Source: Thiodiazotropha sp040507035 (lineage in GTDB: Bacteria; Pseudomonadota; Gammaproteobacteria; Chromatiales; Chromatiaceae). Taken from it: 64,000 nt of DNA. The DNA is taken from NCBI GenBank assembly GCA_040507035.1, contig JBEVVR010000023.1, positions 75,660-139,659 of the forward strand. The letters run 5' to 3'. How positions within the stretch are numbered: position 1 is the stretch's first letter; the number at the start of each line of letters is the position of its first letter. This document shows, piece after piece, positions 16,640 to 26,189 of this stretch. Under the pieces are notes generated by a model. That model saw only the letters and a list, made by a program, of their open reading frames with translations. It ran no database searches and had not been told where the DNA came from. The position numbers and the translations under genes were made by a program.

Positions 16640-16661
16640 ATGGGCCATGAGCCCATTTTTT
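16640..16661 (+). terminator. Second hairpin with T-run before rimP
   Basis: ATGGGCCATGAGCCCAT followed by six T residues lies 14 bases before the rimP start codon. It resembles an intrinsic terminator and could instead regulate translation by sequestering the ribosome-binding region. Confidence 0.5.
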
Positions 16662-16675
16662 ATTGCGGTGAAGAA

Positions 16676-17134
16676 ATGCGATCGGCTCCGGAAAAACTGA
16701 AAAACCTGGTCCGTGCGGAAGTCGAGCTGTTGGGCTACGAGCTGGTCGGATTGGAGATGACTGGGCAGGGCAAGGGAGGCGCGCTGCTGAGGGTCTATAT
16801 CGACCACACGGACGGCGTCAATCTTGATGACTGTGTACAGGTCAGTCATCAGATCAGCGGCGTGCTGGATGTTGAAGACCCGATCAAGGAGCCATACCAG
16901 CTCGAAGTCTCTTCACCCGGTTTGGATAGGCCCCTGTTCGAGCGCGAGCATTTCGAGCGTTTTCAGGGTAGCAAGGTGCGGGTAAAGACCCACACCAAGA
17001 TTGAAGGCCGACACCGTTTTAGCGGTGTCCTGCGGGGTGTGGCCGAGGAGCAGGTGTTGATCGAGGAGGATGGAACACTCCATCGTATCGCGATCGACCT
17101 GATCGATTCGGCCCGCTTGATAGCGGAATTTTAG
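16676..17134 (+). CDS. rimP: Ribosome maturation factor RimP
   Basis: 152 residues from the ATG at 16676 (MRSAPEKL). Longer frames from 16637 would start inside the hairpin. Family blocks are present: LGYELVGLEMTGQGKGGALL, VYIDHTDGVNLDDCVQVS, and the LEVSSPGLDRPLF motif. RimP binds the 30S subunit and helps S12 and the central pseudoknot assemble. It is the first gene of the conserved nusA operon, 15 bases upstream of nusA. Confidence 0.95.
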   Translation: MRSAPEKLKNLVRAEVELLGYELVGLEMTGQGKGGALLRVYIDHTDGVNLDDCVQVSHQISGVLDVEDPIKEPYQLEVSSPGLDRPLFEREHFERFQGSKVRVKTHTKIEGRHRFSGVLRGVAEEQVLIEEDGTLHRIAIDLIDSARLIAEF

Positions 17135-17149
17135 ATTGGGAAACAATTG

Positions 17150-18643
17150 ATGAGTAAAGAGATATTGCTGGTCGTAGATGCGGTTTCCAATGAGAAGGAT
17201 GTCGAAAAAACGATCATCTTCGAAGCCATTGAGGCTGCTTTGGCATCTGCCACGCGTAAGCGTAACGGCGACGACATCCTGGTGCGTGTGGCCATCGACA
17301 GAACCACCGGTGACTACGATACCTATCGCCGCTGGGAGGTGGTCGAATCCTATTCCGAGGAGGAACCGGATGCGCCGCTGCGTCAGGTCATCCTCGATGT
17401 CGCCAGAGAGGATCACCCCGATATTCAGGTGGGCGAGTTCGTGGAAGAGCCGATCGAGTCCATCGAGTTCGGCCGTATCGCGGCCCAAGCCGCCAAACAG
17501 GTGATTGTGCAGAAGGTGCGCGAAGCCGAAAGGGCGAAGGTGGTCGAGGCCTACAAGGGACGCGAAGGCGAACTGGTCACCGGCGTGGTCAAGCGCATCG
17601 ACCGCGGCAATATCTTTCTCGACCTGGGTGGCAATGCGGAGGCCTTCATCGGCCGTGAGCATATGATCCCCAAGGAGTCGATCAGGGTCGGTGACCGGAT
17701 TCGTGGCTATCTCTACGAAATCCGTTCCGAACCCCGGGGGCCGCAACTCTTCATCAGCCGAACCATGCCGGAGCTGTTGATCGAGCTGTTCAAACTGGAG
17801 GTGCCCGAGGTGGGCGAAGGACTGATCGATATCAGAAGTGCCGCCCGTGATCCTGGCTTGCGCGCGAAGATCGCGGTCAAGGCCCTCGATCAGCGCATCG
17901 ACCCCGTGGGCGCCTGTGTCGGCATGCGAGGTTCAAGGGTACAGGCGGTCTCCAATGAGCTGAATGGGGAACGGGTGGATATCATTCTGTGGAATGACAA
18001 TCCCGCCCAGTATGTGATCAATGCCATGTCACCGGCCGACGTGGTCTCCATCGTCGTGGATGAAGATACCCACACCATGGATGTGGCGGTGAGCGAGGAG
18101 AACCTCTCCCAGGCTATCGGACGCGGCGGACAAAACGTGCGTCTGGCCAGTCAATTGACCGGCTGGGAATTGAATGTAATGGATGAGGCCCAGGCGGCGG
18201 AGAAGAGCGAGTCGGAAGCCAAGGGCTTCATGGATGCCTTCATGGAGCAGTTGGATGTGGACGAGGATGTGGCCGCGATACTGGTTCAGGAGGGCTTTAC
18301 CAGTGTCGATGAGGTGGCTTATGTTCCGATCGAAGAGATGCTCAGCATAGAAGAGTTTGATGAGGACCTGATCAACGAACTGCGCAACCGGGCAAAGGAC
18401 TTTTTGCTGACCAAGGCGATCGCCAACGAAGAGGCGTTTCGCGAACCTGCCGAGGATCTGCTGACCATGGATGGCATGGACAAGCAACTCGCCTTTATCC
18501 TTGCCGGGCGCGGTGTGGTGACCATGGAGGATCTGGCGGAGCAGTCCATTGACGATCTGATGGAAATAGACGGTATGGATGAAGAGCGCGCGGGTCGGCT
18601 GATCATGACCGCCCGTGCTCCCTGGTTTGAAGAGGCGAAATAG
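17150..18643 (+). CDS. nusA: Transcription termination/antitermination factor NusA
   Basis: About 497 residues. The N-terminal RNA polymerase-binding domain runs to about 130. The S1 domain includes GELVTGVVKRIDRGNIFLDL, followed by two KH domains with GVxGxxG-type loops (DPVGACVGMRGSRVQAVSNE and AIGRGGQNVRLASQLTGW). Two C-terminal acidic repeats end the protein, one around VDEDVAAILVQEGFTSVDEV and one around GMDKQLAFILAGRGVVTMED, as in E. coli NusA. It modulates pausing, termination and antitermination. The ATG at 17150 is preferred over the TTG one codon upstream. Confidence 0.97.
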   Translation: MSKEILLVVDAVSNEKDVEKTIIFEAIEAALASATRKRNGDDILVRVAIDRTTGDYDTYRRWEVVESYSEEEPDAPLRQVILDVAREDHPDIQVGEFVEEPIESIEFGRIAAQAAKQVIVQKVREAERAKVVEAYKGREGELVTGVVKRIDRGNIFLDLGGNAEAFIGREHMIPKESIRVGDRIRGYLYEIRSEPRGPQLFISRTMPELLIELFKLEVPEVGEGLIDIRSAARDPGLRAKIAVKALDQRIDPVGACVGMRGSRVQAVSNELNGERVDIILWNDNPAQYVINAMSPADVVSIVVDEDTHTMDVAVSEENLSQAIGRGGQNVRLASQLTGWELNVMDEAQAAEKSESEAKGFMDAFMEQLDVDEDVAAILVQEGFTSVDEVAYVPIEEMLSIEEFDEDLINELRNRAKDFLLTKAIANEEAFREPAEDLLTMDGMDKQLAFILAGRGVVTMEDLAEQSIDDLMEIDGMDEERAGRLIMTARAPWFEEAK

Positions 18644-18736
18644 GTTGTTGTGTCTCGTTAATGCCGCGTTTAGATTCGGTATGTATGCATAGCATGTGAA
18701 AAAGATGGATGAGGCAAATAGTAAGAGGCCTGATGT

Positions 18737-21316
18737 ATGAGTGAAGTAACGGTAGCACAACTTGCAAATGTCGTTGGCATCCCGGCCGATCGCTTGATGG
18801 AACAGTTGGAGGATGCCGGTATCCAGGCCAAGAGTCCTGATGACAGGATCTCCGATGAGGAGAAAGCCAAACTGCTGCTCTATCTGCGCGAGAGTCACGG
18901 CAAGATGAAGAGTACCGGTGTGACCGCCCCGAGCAAGGTCACGCTGCGTCGCAAGACCGTCAGCGAACTGCGTCAGCCCTCGGCGTCACGTAGCACCTTG
19001 AGCCGTGCATCGTCGGCGCCAGCGAAGACGGTCAGTGTCGAGGTGCGCAAGAAGCGTACCTATGTCAAACGCGCCTCGGTAGAGACCGACGAACGCAAGA
19101 GCAAAGAGGCGGAAGAGGCACGTAAAGCCCTCGATGAGCAGGCGAAGGAAAGGGCCGCGATCGAGGCTGAAATCGAGGCGCGCAAGGCGGCGGAAGCAGC
19201 GAAACGGGCAGAGGAAGAGGCGGCAAAATTGGCTGAAGAGGAGGCCGCGCAAAAAGCGGCTGAAGAGGAGGCCGCGCGCAAGGCGGCTGAAGAGGAGTTG
19301 TTAAAGGCCGAAGAGCCTGCGGTGGTAGAGGAGAAACAGCCAAAGCCAGAAGCCGGTCGTGGCAAGAAGGGTCGCAAGGAGACCAAGCGTGAAGAGAAGG
19401 AGTTCGAGGAAGAGCAGCGTATGGAGCGCAAAGAACAGCTGCATGTCGCGGAAGGCGCGAAGGGTCGGCGCAAGAAGAAGACCACCAAGCAGCCGCGTAA
19501 ATCCGCAGTAACCTCCAGCGAGACCCAGCACGGATTTCAGCGTCCCACCAGTCCGGTGGTGCATGAGGTCAAGATTCCCGAGAGCATCACCGTTGCCGAT
19601 TTGGCACAGCGGATGTCGATCAAGGCCGCAGAGGTGATCAAGGTATTGATGAAGATGGGCATGATGGTAACGATCAACCAGCCGCTGGATCGGGATACCG
19701 CGATCCTGGTGGTTGAGGAGATGGGTCATGTGCCGGTACAGCAGCGAGATGAGGATATAGAGGCCGATCTGCTGAACATGGAGGAGAGTCAGGAGTCCGG
19801 CGAGGAAGTCAGCCGCCCGCCTGTGGTAACCATTATGGGCCATGTGGATCACGGTAAGACCTCGCTGCTCGACTATATCCGTACCAGCCGTGTTGCCGCT
19901 GCCGAGGCGGGTGGTATCACGCAACATATCGGCGCCTATCATGTGGACACAGACAAGGGCACAGTCTCCTTTCTCGATACCCCGGGCCACGCCGCCTTTA
20001 CCGCTATGCGTGCCCGCGGAGCCAAGGTGACCGACATCGTCATCCTGGTGGTCTCCGCCGATGATGGGGTGATGCCTCAGACCAAGGAGGCGATTCAACA
20101 TGCCAAGGCGGCCGAAGTGCCGCTGATCGTTGCGATCAACAAGATCGACAAGGAGGAGGCCAACCCCGACCGGGTCATCCAGGAGCTCTCCCAGGAGGAG
20201 GTTATCCCGGAGGAGTGGGGCGGTGACACCATGTTTGTAAAAGTCTCGGCAAAGACCGGCCAAGGTATCGACGAACTGCTCGACGCCATCCTGCTGCAGG
20301 CCGAGGTACTGGAACTGAAAGCGGTGCAGGAAGGCAACGCCACCGGCTCGATTGTGGAGTCCTCGCTGGATAAGGGGCGTGGTCCGGTTGCCACCGTCCT
20401 GGTGCAGTCGGGTACCCTGGAGCGGGGCGATGTCATCGTCTCGGGCAAGGAGTACGGGCGAGTGCGCGCGATGTTCGATGAGAACGGCCGCGCCATCAAG
20501 AGCGCAGGTCCCTCTATTCCGGTGGTGGTACTCGGTCTCTCGGGCACCCCGGAGGCCGGCGATGACGTACGCGTGGTCAGCGATGAGCGGCGCGCCCGTG
20601 AAATCGCCGAACTGCGCCACGACAAGCAACGTGACACCCGTCTGGCGGCACAGAAGGCAGCGAAGCTGGACGAGATGTTCACCCAGATGGAAGAGGGTGA
20701 GACCCAGACATTGAATGTGATCGTCAAGGCCGATGTCCAGGGTAGTGTCGAGGCGTTGAAAGAGGCGCTGACAAAGACCTCAACCGACGAGGTGAAGGTG
20801 GCCGTGGTTGCCTCTGGCGTTGGCGGCATCAACGAGTCCGACGCCAACCTTGCAGTTACCTCGAATGCTATCATCATCGGCTTCAATGTGCGTGCCGATG
20901 CGGGTGCGCGCAGGGTGGTCGAGGAGCAGGGCATAGATATGCGCTACTACAGCATCATCTATGAAATCATCGATGATGTGAAAAAGGCCATTTCAGGCAT
21001 GCTCTCTCCGGAGATCCGCGAAGAGATCATCGGCTTGGCCGAGGTGCGGGATGTGTTCCGCAACTCCAAGCTTGGCGCCATCGCCGGCTGTATGGTCGTC
21101 GAGGGAATGGTGAAGCGCAACAATCCGATTCGCGTACTGCGTGACAACGTGGTGATCTACGAAGGTGCCTTGGAATCCCTGAGGCGCTTCAAGGACGACG
21201 TTGCCGAAGTGAAGAACGGCATGGAGTGCGGTATCGGTGTTAAGAACTACAACGATGTTCAGGTCGGTGATCAAATCGAGGTCTTCGAACGCACGGAAGT
21301 GTTGCGTAGTGTGTAG
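18737..21316 (+). CDS. infB: Translation initiation factor IF-2
   Basis: 859 residues. The IF2_N subdomain (MSEVTVAQLANVVGIPADRL) is followed by a long Ala/Glu/Lys-rich linker (about 100-220) and a second N-terminal motif (TVADLAQRMSIKAAEVIKVL). The GTPase domain has GHVDHGKT near residue 370, DTPGHAAF, and NKIDK. The C-terminal domains end in the usual NPIRVLRDNVVIYEGALESL. IF-2 brings fMet-tRNA to the 30S subunit and promotes subunit joining. Length and order are standard; the charged linker explains long chance frames on the other strand. Confidence 0.98.
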   Translation: MSEVTVAQLANVVGIPADRLMEQLEDAGIQAKSPDDRISDEEKAKLLLYLRESHGKMKSTGVTAPSKVTLRRKTVSELRQPSASRSTLSRASSAPAKTVSVEVRKKRTYVKRASVETDERKSKEAEEARKALDEQAKERAAIEAEIEARKAAEAAKRAEEEAAKLAEEEAAQKAAEEEAARKAAEEELLKAEEPAVVEEKQPKPEAGRGKKGRKETKREEKEFEEEQRMERKEQLHVAEGAKGRRKKKTTKQPRKSAVTSSETQHGFQRPTSPVVHEVKIPESITVADLAQRMSIKAAEVIKVLMKMGMMVTINQPLDRDTAILVVEEMGHVPVQQRDEDIEADLLNMEESQESGEEVSRPPVVTIMGHVDHGKTSLLDYIRTSRVAAAEAGGITQHIGAYHVDTDKGTVSFLDTPGHAAFTAMRARGAKVTDIVILVVSADDGVMPQTKEAIQHAKAAEVPLIVAINKIDKEEANPDRVIQELSQEEVIPEEWGGDTMFVKVSAKTGQGIDELLDAILLQAEVLELKAVQEGNATGSIVESSLDKGRGPVATVLVQSGTLERGDVIVSGKEYGRVRAMFDENGRAIKSAGPSIPVVVLGLSGTPEAGDDVRVVSDERRAREIAELRHDKQRDTRLAAQKAAKLDEMFTQMEEGETQTLNVIVKADVQGSVEALKEALTKTSTDEVKVAVVASGVGGINESDANLAVTSNAIIIGFNVRADAGARRVVEEQGIDMRYYSIIYEIIDDVKKAISGMLSPEIREEIIGLAEVRDVFRNSKLGAIAGCMVVEGMVKRNNPIRVLRDNVVIYEGALESLRRFKDDVAEVKNGMECGIGVKNYNDVQVGDQIEVFERTEVLRSV

Positions 21317-21333
21317 TTTGTGCAGGCCCTGTT

Positions 21334-21702
21334 ATGTCCCGTGACTTTCAACGAACAGATCGCATCGGTGCCGAGCTGCAACGAGAATTGGCTGAACTGA
21401 TCAGAGATGAGGTCAAGGATCCGGCGATGGGTATGGTGACTATCCAGGAAGCCCGGGTTGTCAGGGACCTCTCCCAAGCAAAGGTATTCTTTACCGTGAT
21501 GGCGGCTTCGCTGTCGCAAAAAGAGAGTGTCGAGCATCTGAACCAGATGGCAGGGCATCTGCGCTGGGTGTTGGGTCAACGCATGAAGTTGCGATCGATA
21601 CCCAAGCTGAATTTTGTCTACGACACATCGGTGGAGCAGGGAGAACACCTATCCAGCCTGATTGATCACGCGGTGAAGGAAAACCACACCGATCCGGATT
21701 GA
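21334..21702 (+). CDS. rbfA: Ribosome-binding factor A
   Basis: 122 residues with the KH-like RbfA fold: RTDRIGAELQRELAELIRDE, VKDPAMG, VTIQEARVVRDLSQAKVFFT and the C-terminal LRSIPKLNFVYDTSVEQG. It binds free 30S subunits and helps mature the 5' end of 16S rRNA, also in cold stress. It lies 17 bases after infB, in the usual place between infB and truB. Confidence 0.96.
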   Translation: MSRDFQRTDRIGAELQRELAELIRDEVKDPAMGMVTIQEARVVRDLSQAKVFFTVMAASLSQKESVEHLNQMAGHLRWVLGQRMKLRSIPKLNFVYDTSVEQGEHLSSLIDHAVKENHTDPD

Positions 21703-21746
21703 TCCTATCTTACGAATAAGCAAATTGAGTATTGGGGCCTGTTAAC

Positions 21747-22670
21747 ATGGGACGTCGTCGCAACAGAGGGCGCAGTATCAGTGGTGTATTGCTGCTCGAC
21801 AAACCTGATGGCATGACATCGAATAAAGCCTTGCAAGAGGTCAAGTTTCTCTACAAGGCGGCGAAGGCCGGGCATACCGGCAGCCTCGATCCGCTTGCCA
21901 CCGGTCTATTGCCGATCTGTTTCGGGGAGGCGACCAAGCTTTCGGCCTTCCTCCTGGATGCGGATAAGCACTATCGGGTGAAGGTCAGGTTGGGAGAGAC
22001 CAGGACCACTGCCGACGCGGAGGGCGAAGTGGTGGAGCAGAAGGATCCCAATGGGGTGACAGAAGCGATGTTGCAGCAGACTTTGGGCAACTTCCTCGGC
22101 GAGCAACAGCAGTTGCCACCGATGTACTCGGCCATCAAACACCAGGGTGAACGTCTCTATAAGCTGGCCCGCAAAGGGGTGGAGGTCGAGCGCGAACCTC
22201 GAACTATTCATATTCACTCGCTAAGGCTGATCGATTTTTCGCTACCGGAATTTTCCATGGATGTGCACTGTTCCAAGGGTACCTACGTGCGCACCCTGGC
22301 CGAGGATATCGGTAAGCAGCTCGGTTGCGGCGCCTATGTCAGCGGTCTGCGCCGTACCGGGGTGGGACCCTATGACGACCAGTCGATGGTGACCCTGGAA
22401 CAGGTGCAGCAGGCTTTTTCCGAGAAACGGTTCCAGGAGATGGACGATTGGCTGCTGCCGTTGGAGAGCGCCCTGGCCGAGTGGCCCCAGGTCGCCCTCT
22501 CCGCGGATGCCGCCTTCTATATGAAACAGGGTCAACCGATTCTGGTACCGAATGCGCCCACCAGCGGTCTGGTCCGTCTCTACGCCAATGAGACCGAATT
22601 TCTTGGCGTCGGCCAGATTCTCGATGACGGGCGTGTGGCTCCAAAGAGGCTGATGCAGATAACGAATTGA
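21747..22670 (+). CDS. truB: tRNA pseudouridine-55 synthase TruB
   Basis: About 307 residues from the ATG at 21747. Motifs include GVLLLDKPDGMTSNKALQEV, the catalytic-Asp block AGHTGSLDPLATGLLPICFG, and YSAIKHQGERLYKLARKG. The C-terminal PUA-like region ends VGQILDDGRVAPKRL. It makes pseudouridine 55 in the T-loop of tRNAs. The gene sits in the conserved order rbfA-truB-rpsO. An in-frame TTG at 21732 is less likely as a start. Confidence 0.96.
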   Translation: MGRRRNRGRSISGVLLLDKPDGMTSNKALQEVKFLYKAAKAGHTGSLDPLATGLLPICFGEATKLSAFLLDADKHYRVKVRLGETRTTADAEGEVVEQKDPNGVTEAMLQQTLGNFLGEQQQLPPMYSAIKHQGERLYKLARKGVEVEREPRTIHIHSLRLIDFSLPEFSMDVHCSKGTYVRTLAEDIGKQLGCGAYVSGLRRTGVGPYDDQSMVTLEQVQQAFSEKRFQEMDDWLLPLESALAEWPQVALSADAAFYMKQGQPILVPNAPTSGLVRLYANETEFLGVGQILDDGRVAPKRLMQITN

Positions 22671-22864
22671 AATGCAGAAAGAAATCCTTCAAATTGAGTG
22701 GATTTTAGGTTGCCGTATGGGCTCAGAACGCGCATACTACGCCGTCTTTCCGGATTTAGCCTGGAAATTGAACAGAATTTAACCGGTCCCGTCTGCCTGA
22801 ACTCATTGTCGGGTGGGTATTAAATTGGACCAAAATCAACGACGTAACCAAGAGGAGAAACGTC

Positions 22865-23134
22865 ATGTCAATGAGTGCAGCAGAAAAGAAATCGGTCATC
22901 GAAGCCTATCAGCGCGCCCCTGGTGATACCGGCTCCCCGGAAGTACAGGTCGCCCTGATGACCAGCCGAATCACTCAGCTCACAGAGCACTTTAAAGACC
23001 ACAAACAGGATCACCACTCTCGTCAGGGGCTGGTGCGTCTCGTCAACTCCCGCCGCAAGCTACTGGACTACCTGAAGGGCAAGGACCAGGCTCGCTATAA
23101 AGAGCTGATCAGCCGTCTCGGCCTGCGACGCTAA
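22865..23134 (+). CDS. rpsO: 30S ribosomal protein S15
   Basis: 89 residues, the normal size. The family signature runs through GDTGSPEVQVALMTSRITQL, HFKDHKQDHHSRQGL and the C-terminal YKELISRLGLRR. S15 binds the central domain of 16S rRNA. A strong ribosome-binding site (AGAGGAG) precedes the ATG. The 194-base gap after truB should hold the separate rpsO promoter and the S15 autoregulatory leader, but I did not identify the folded site. Confidence 0.98.
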   Translation: MSMSAAEKKSVIEAYQRAPGDTGSPEVQVALMTSRITQLTEHFKDHKQDHHSRQGLVRLVNSRRKLLDYLKGKDQARYKELISRLGLRR

Positions 23135-23170
23135 TCCATCTTGAAACAAACATAACTCAAGGATTCAAAC

Positions 23171-25264
23171 GTGGCATTAATCAAGAAAGAATTTCAGTGG
23201 GGAGACAATAAGGTCTCCATCGAAACGGGTGAGATCGCAAGGCAGGCTGACGGCGCAGTCATGGTCAATGTGGACGATACCGTGGTTCAAGTGACCGTGG
23301 TCGAAGCGAAGAGCGAAGTAGCCCGGGACTTTTTTCCATTGACCGTGGATTATCAGGAGAAGACTTACGCCGCCGGTATGATCCCAGGCGGTTTTTTTCG
23401 TCGTGAGGGCCGCCCCAGTGAAAAGGAGATCCTCACCGCTCGACTCATCGATCGCCCAATCAGGCCGTTGTTTCCAAAGGGCTTCACCAGCGAGGTTCAG
23501 GTCATTATTACCGTGATGTCCCTGAATCCCGCCGTGGATCCGGAAATACCGTCATTGATCGGTACTTCAGCGGCACTTGCAATCTCCGGTCTGCCCTTTG
23601 AAGGCCCTGTCGGTGCCGCCCGTGTCGGCTATAAGGATGGCGAATACATTTTGAATGCCGCCACCACCGGTCTTAATCCCGACTCCGACCTGGACCTGAT
23701 CGTGGCCGGTACCGAAGAGGCTGTATTGATGGTCGAATCGGAAGCGAATCAGCTCTCCGAAGAGATTATGCTGGGTGCCGTGCTGTTCGGTCATGAACAG
23801 TTTCAGACTGTGATCCAGGCGATCAAGGAGCTGGCGGCCGAGGTCAACAAGCCGGCCGCGGAGTTCGCCGCGCCGGAAGTGGATACAGAACTGACCGCGG
23901 CAGTGGAGGCCCAAGCCGCCCAGGGCATCGGCGATGCTTATCGTATCGCAGACAAACTTGAGCGTTATGGTGCCATCGACGCGGTCGTGGCGGCAACGTT
24001 GCAGAAACTCTGCCCGGAGGACGAGGCTGAACCCCGTTGGGGTGCCGACGAGGTCAAGGGGGCCATCGAGAAGCTGAAAAAGCGTGTTGTCAGGAGTCGT
24101 ATCCTTGACGGTGAACCCCGCATCGACGGTCGTGACACCCGCACCGTGCGTCCTATCTCGGTGCGTACAGGCGTATTGCCGAGAACCCACGGTTCTGCGC
24201 TCTTCACCCGCGGTGAGACTCAGGCCCTGGTGATAACCACCCTGGGTACCGAGCGTGATTCACAGATCATCGATGCACTGGAGGGTTCCCGCCGCGAGCA
24301 CTTCATGCTGCACTACAATTTCCCACCCTTCTGCGTAGGTGAGACAGGACGTGTCGGCAGCCCGAAGCGACGCGAAATCGGTCATGGTCGCCTGGCCAAG
24401 CGTGGTGTGCTTGCCTGTATGCCGACAATCGGCGACTTCCCCTATGCGATTCGTGTGGTTTCCGAGATCACTGAGTCCAACGGCTCTTCATCGATGGCGT
24501 CAGTCTGTGGTACCAGTCTGGCACTGATGGATGCCGGTGTGCCGGTCAAGGCACCGGTTGCCGGTGTGGCCATGGGGTTGATCAAAGAGGGCGACAAGTT
24601 TGCCGTACTTACCGATATCATGGGTGACGAGGATCACTTGGGTGATATGGACTTCAAAGTGGCAGGTACCGATCAGGGTATCAATGCCCTGCAGATGGAT
24701 ATCAAGATCAACGGCATCACCAAGCAGATCATGGAGATCGCACTGGAGCAGGCAAAAGAGGGCCGTCTGCATATCCTTGGCGAGATGAACAAGGAGATCA
24801 ATTCGCACCGTGACGAGATGTCGGAGCACGCCCCCCGCATCATTGAGTTCAAGATCAATCCGGACAAGATTCGCGATGTCATCGGCAAAGGTGGTGTGAC
24901 CATTCGTTCCATTACCGAGGAGACAGGGGCCACTGTCGATATCACCGATGATGGCGTGGTCAAGATCTTCTCCGTCGACAAGTCTGCGGGGGAGGATGCG
25001 CGCAAGCGGGTTGAACTGATCACCGCGGATGTTGAGGTTGGCACCATCTATGAAGGCAAGGTGGCTAAGCTGATGGATTTCGGTGCCTTTGTCACCATTC
25101 TACCCGGCAAGGATGGCTTGGTGCACATCTCCCAGATCTCCAATGAACGGGTGGAGAAGGTCAGCGACAAGCTCACAGAGGGCGATGTAGTCAAAGTCAA
25201 AGTCCTGGAGGTCGACAAGCAGGGCCGCATTCGTCTCAGTATGAAGGCGGTGGATGAAACCTGA
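23171..25264 (+). CDS. pnp: Polyribonucleotide nucleotidyltransferase (PNPase)
   Basis: 697 residues. Two RNase PH domains (the first with GGFFRREGRPSEKEILTARL, the second with RREIGHGRLAKRGV and the catalytic region DLMGDEDHLGDMDFKVAG in the form DIMGDEDHLGDMDFKVAGTD) are joined by an alpha-helical linker. A KH domain (IRDVIGKGGVTIRSITEETG) and an S1 domain (GKVAKLMDFGAFVTILPGKD) follow. PNPase degrades RNA 3' to 5' with phosphate and is part of the degradosome. It ends the operon and is followed by a clear terminator at 25283-25311. Confidence 0.98.
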   Translation: MALIKKEFQWGDNKVSIETGEIARQADGAVMVNVDDTVVQVTVVEAKSEVARDFFPLTVDYQEKTYAAGMIPGGFFRREGRPSEKEILTARLIDRPIRPLFPKGFTSEVQVIITVMSLNPAVDPEIPSLIGTSAALAISGLPFEGPVGAARVGYKDGEYILNAATTGLNPDSDLDLIVAGTEEAVLMVESEANQLSEEIMLGAVLFGHEQFQTVIQAIKELAAEVNKPAAEFAAPEVDTELTAAVEAQAAQGIGDAYRIADKLERYGAIDAVVAATLQKLCPEDEAEPRWGADEVKGAIEKLKKRVVRSRILDGEPRIDGRDTRTVRPISVRTGVLPRTHGSALFTRGETQALVITTLGTERDSQIIDALEGSRREHFMLHYNFPPFCVGETGRVGSPKRREIGHGRLAKRGVLACMPTIGDFPYAIRVVSEITESNGSSSMASVCGTSLALMDAGVPVKAPVAGVAMGLIKEGDKFAVLTDIMGDEDHLGDMDFKVAGTDQGINALQMDIKINGITKQIMEIALEQAKEGRLHILGEMNKEINSHRDEMSEHAPRIIEFKINPDKIRDVIGKGGVTIRSITEETGATVDITDDGVVKIFSVDKSAGEDARKRVELITADVEVGTIYEGKVAKLMDFGAFVTILPGKDGLVHISQISNERVEKVSDKLTEGDVVKVKVLEVDKQGRIRLSMKAVDET

Positions 25265-25282
25265 TTTTCACCGGGTAATAAT

Positions 25283-25311
25283 AAAGGGGCCGATTAGGCC
25301 CCTTTTTTTTT
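25283..25311 (+). terminator. Intrinsic terminator after pnp
   Basis: AAAGGGGCCGATTAGGCCCC followed by a run of nine T forms a strong rho-independent terminator 19 bases beyond the pnp stop codon, closing the rimP-pnp operon. Confidence 0.9.
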
Positions 25312-25356
25312 GCTCCGCGGCGTGCACTCCCAGGCACGTTAGTTTCTACTTGAATC

Positions 25357-25593
25357 CTATTTAATCCAGCCATCCCAGACAATTAGAAGCAGTATTGCCC
25401 CCAGACTGGTGGAGAGCAGGATGCTTCCAATGCCGACCAAAATCTCAGAACCGGAGATAAACCAGGGTTGATCCGACCAGCGGTTGTGGACATGTAACCT
25501 GTAGTGCTTGTCAAAGAGATATTTCCAGCCGACCAGGTAGTCGATATATGAAGCGTTTTTAAAAGGTCTCAAGGAGTGTGTGTCGCCGTTCAT
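25357..25593 (-). CDS. Small membrane protein, unknown function
   Basis: 78 residues from an ATG, minus strand, convergent with pnp. The N-terminal 45 residues are polar and rich in Tyr, His and Trp (YIDYLVGWKYLFDKHYRLHV). One hydrophobic segment near the C-terminus (ILVGIGSILLSTSLGAILLL) should span the membrane. I do not recognise a family. Residue composition looks coding, but the length leaves doubt. Confidence 0.5.
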   Translation of the reverse strand: MNGDTHSLRPFKNASYIDYLVGWKYLFDKHYRLHVHNRWSDQPWFISGSEILVGIGSILLSTSLGAILLLIVWDGWIK

Positions 25594-25891
25594 CGCAAAG
25601 ACTCCGTATTGGGTGTACTTACCCTCAGTCTGTCAACGACACCATCATGCCACTCAAATATTGCAGCAATATGACTGCAATATGAATTTTGAGTAACACC
25701 TCCCCAATGACTGTTGTTGGGGCCCTGGCAGGATGTGATGGTTCTTTAGCGATCCTCGATAAAACGGCCACAAAGAGGGAAATCTATAGCTTTTGTAGGA
25801 GAATGAATCCGATTGCCACAAAGCCTCGTATAGATGTTTGAAAGCAGCATTATTTAACTGACTAAATCTTTCTTACACGAGGAATATCAAA
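25594..25891. other. Intergenic stretch without a supported gene
   Basis: This 298-base gap holds the upstream regions of two divergent small genes. I see no RNA gene or repeat in it. An AGGAAT-type ribosome-binding site (CACGAGGAAT) lies just before the gene at 25892. Confidence 0.45.
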
Positions 25892-26176
25892 ATGAAAATG
25901 ATACTAGCCACAGCAGCCATGATTCTCTCTACCAACCTCTATGCAACCGCATATGACGAGCTCTATGGGGTCATCAGTAATGGTCACGATTTCTATATCG
26001 GTTCATCCACATCAAACACCCTGCCCACAGCAGTGCAGCCGGGTATCGGTGATCAGTACGGAAGTTCGTTTCTCTACTCCGGGGGAGTCGTAAGCAGCAA
26101 TAGCAAGGCACAACCTGGACATGGTGATGGCTACGCTAGCAGCTTGATTGATGTTGGTGCTTCGGTTAATTGGTAA
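25892..26176 (+). CDS. Small secreted protein with internal repeat
   Basis: 94 residues with a signal peptide (MKMILATAAMILSTNLYATA). The mature part holds two copies of a roughly 19-residue repeat: QPGIGDQYGSSFLYSGGVV and QPGHGDGYASSLIDVGASV, separated by SSNSKA. The pattern QPGxGDxYxSSxxxxGxxV is clear to the eye. No Cys and no membrane segment remain after cleavage, so it is probably periplasmic or released. I know of no family. A GC-rich hairpin follows the stop codon. Confidence 0.65.
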   Translation: MKMILATAAMILSTNLYATAYDELYGVISNGHDFYIGSSTSNTLPTAVQPGIGDQYGSSFLYSGGVVSSNSKAQPGHGDGYASSLIDVGASVNW

Positions 26177-26189
26177 TGGAAGTCCCAGT

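Noticed and set aside
19301..20629. 442-codon minus-strand frame
   Set aside because: Antisense shadow of infB, caused by its GC-rich and Glu/Ala/Lys-rich codons.
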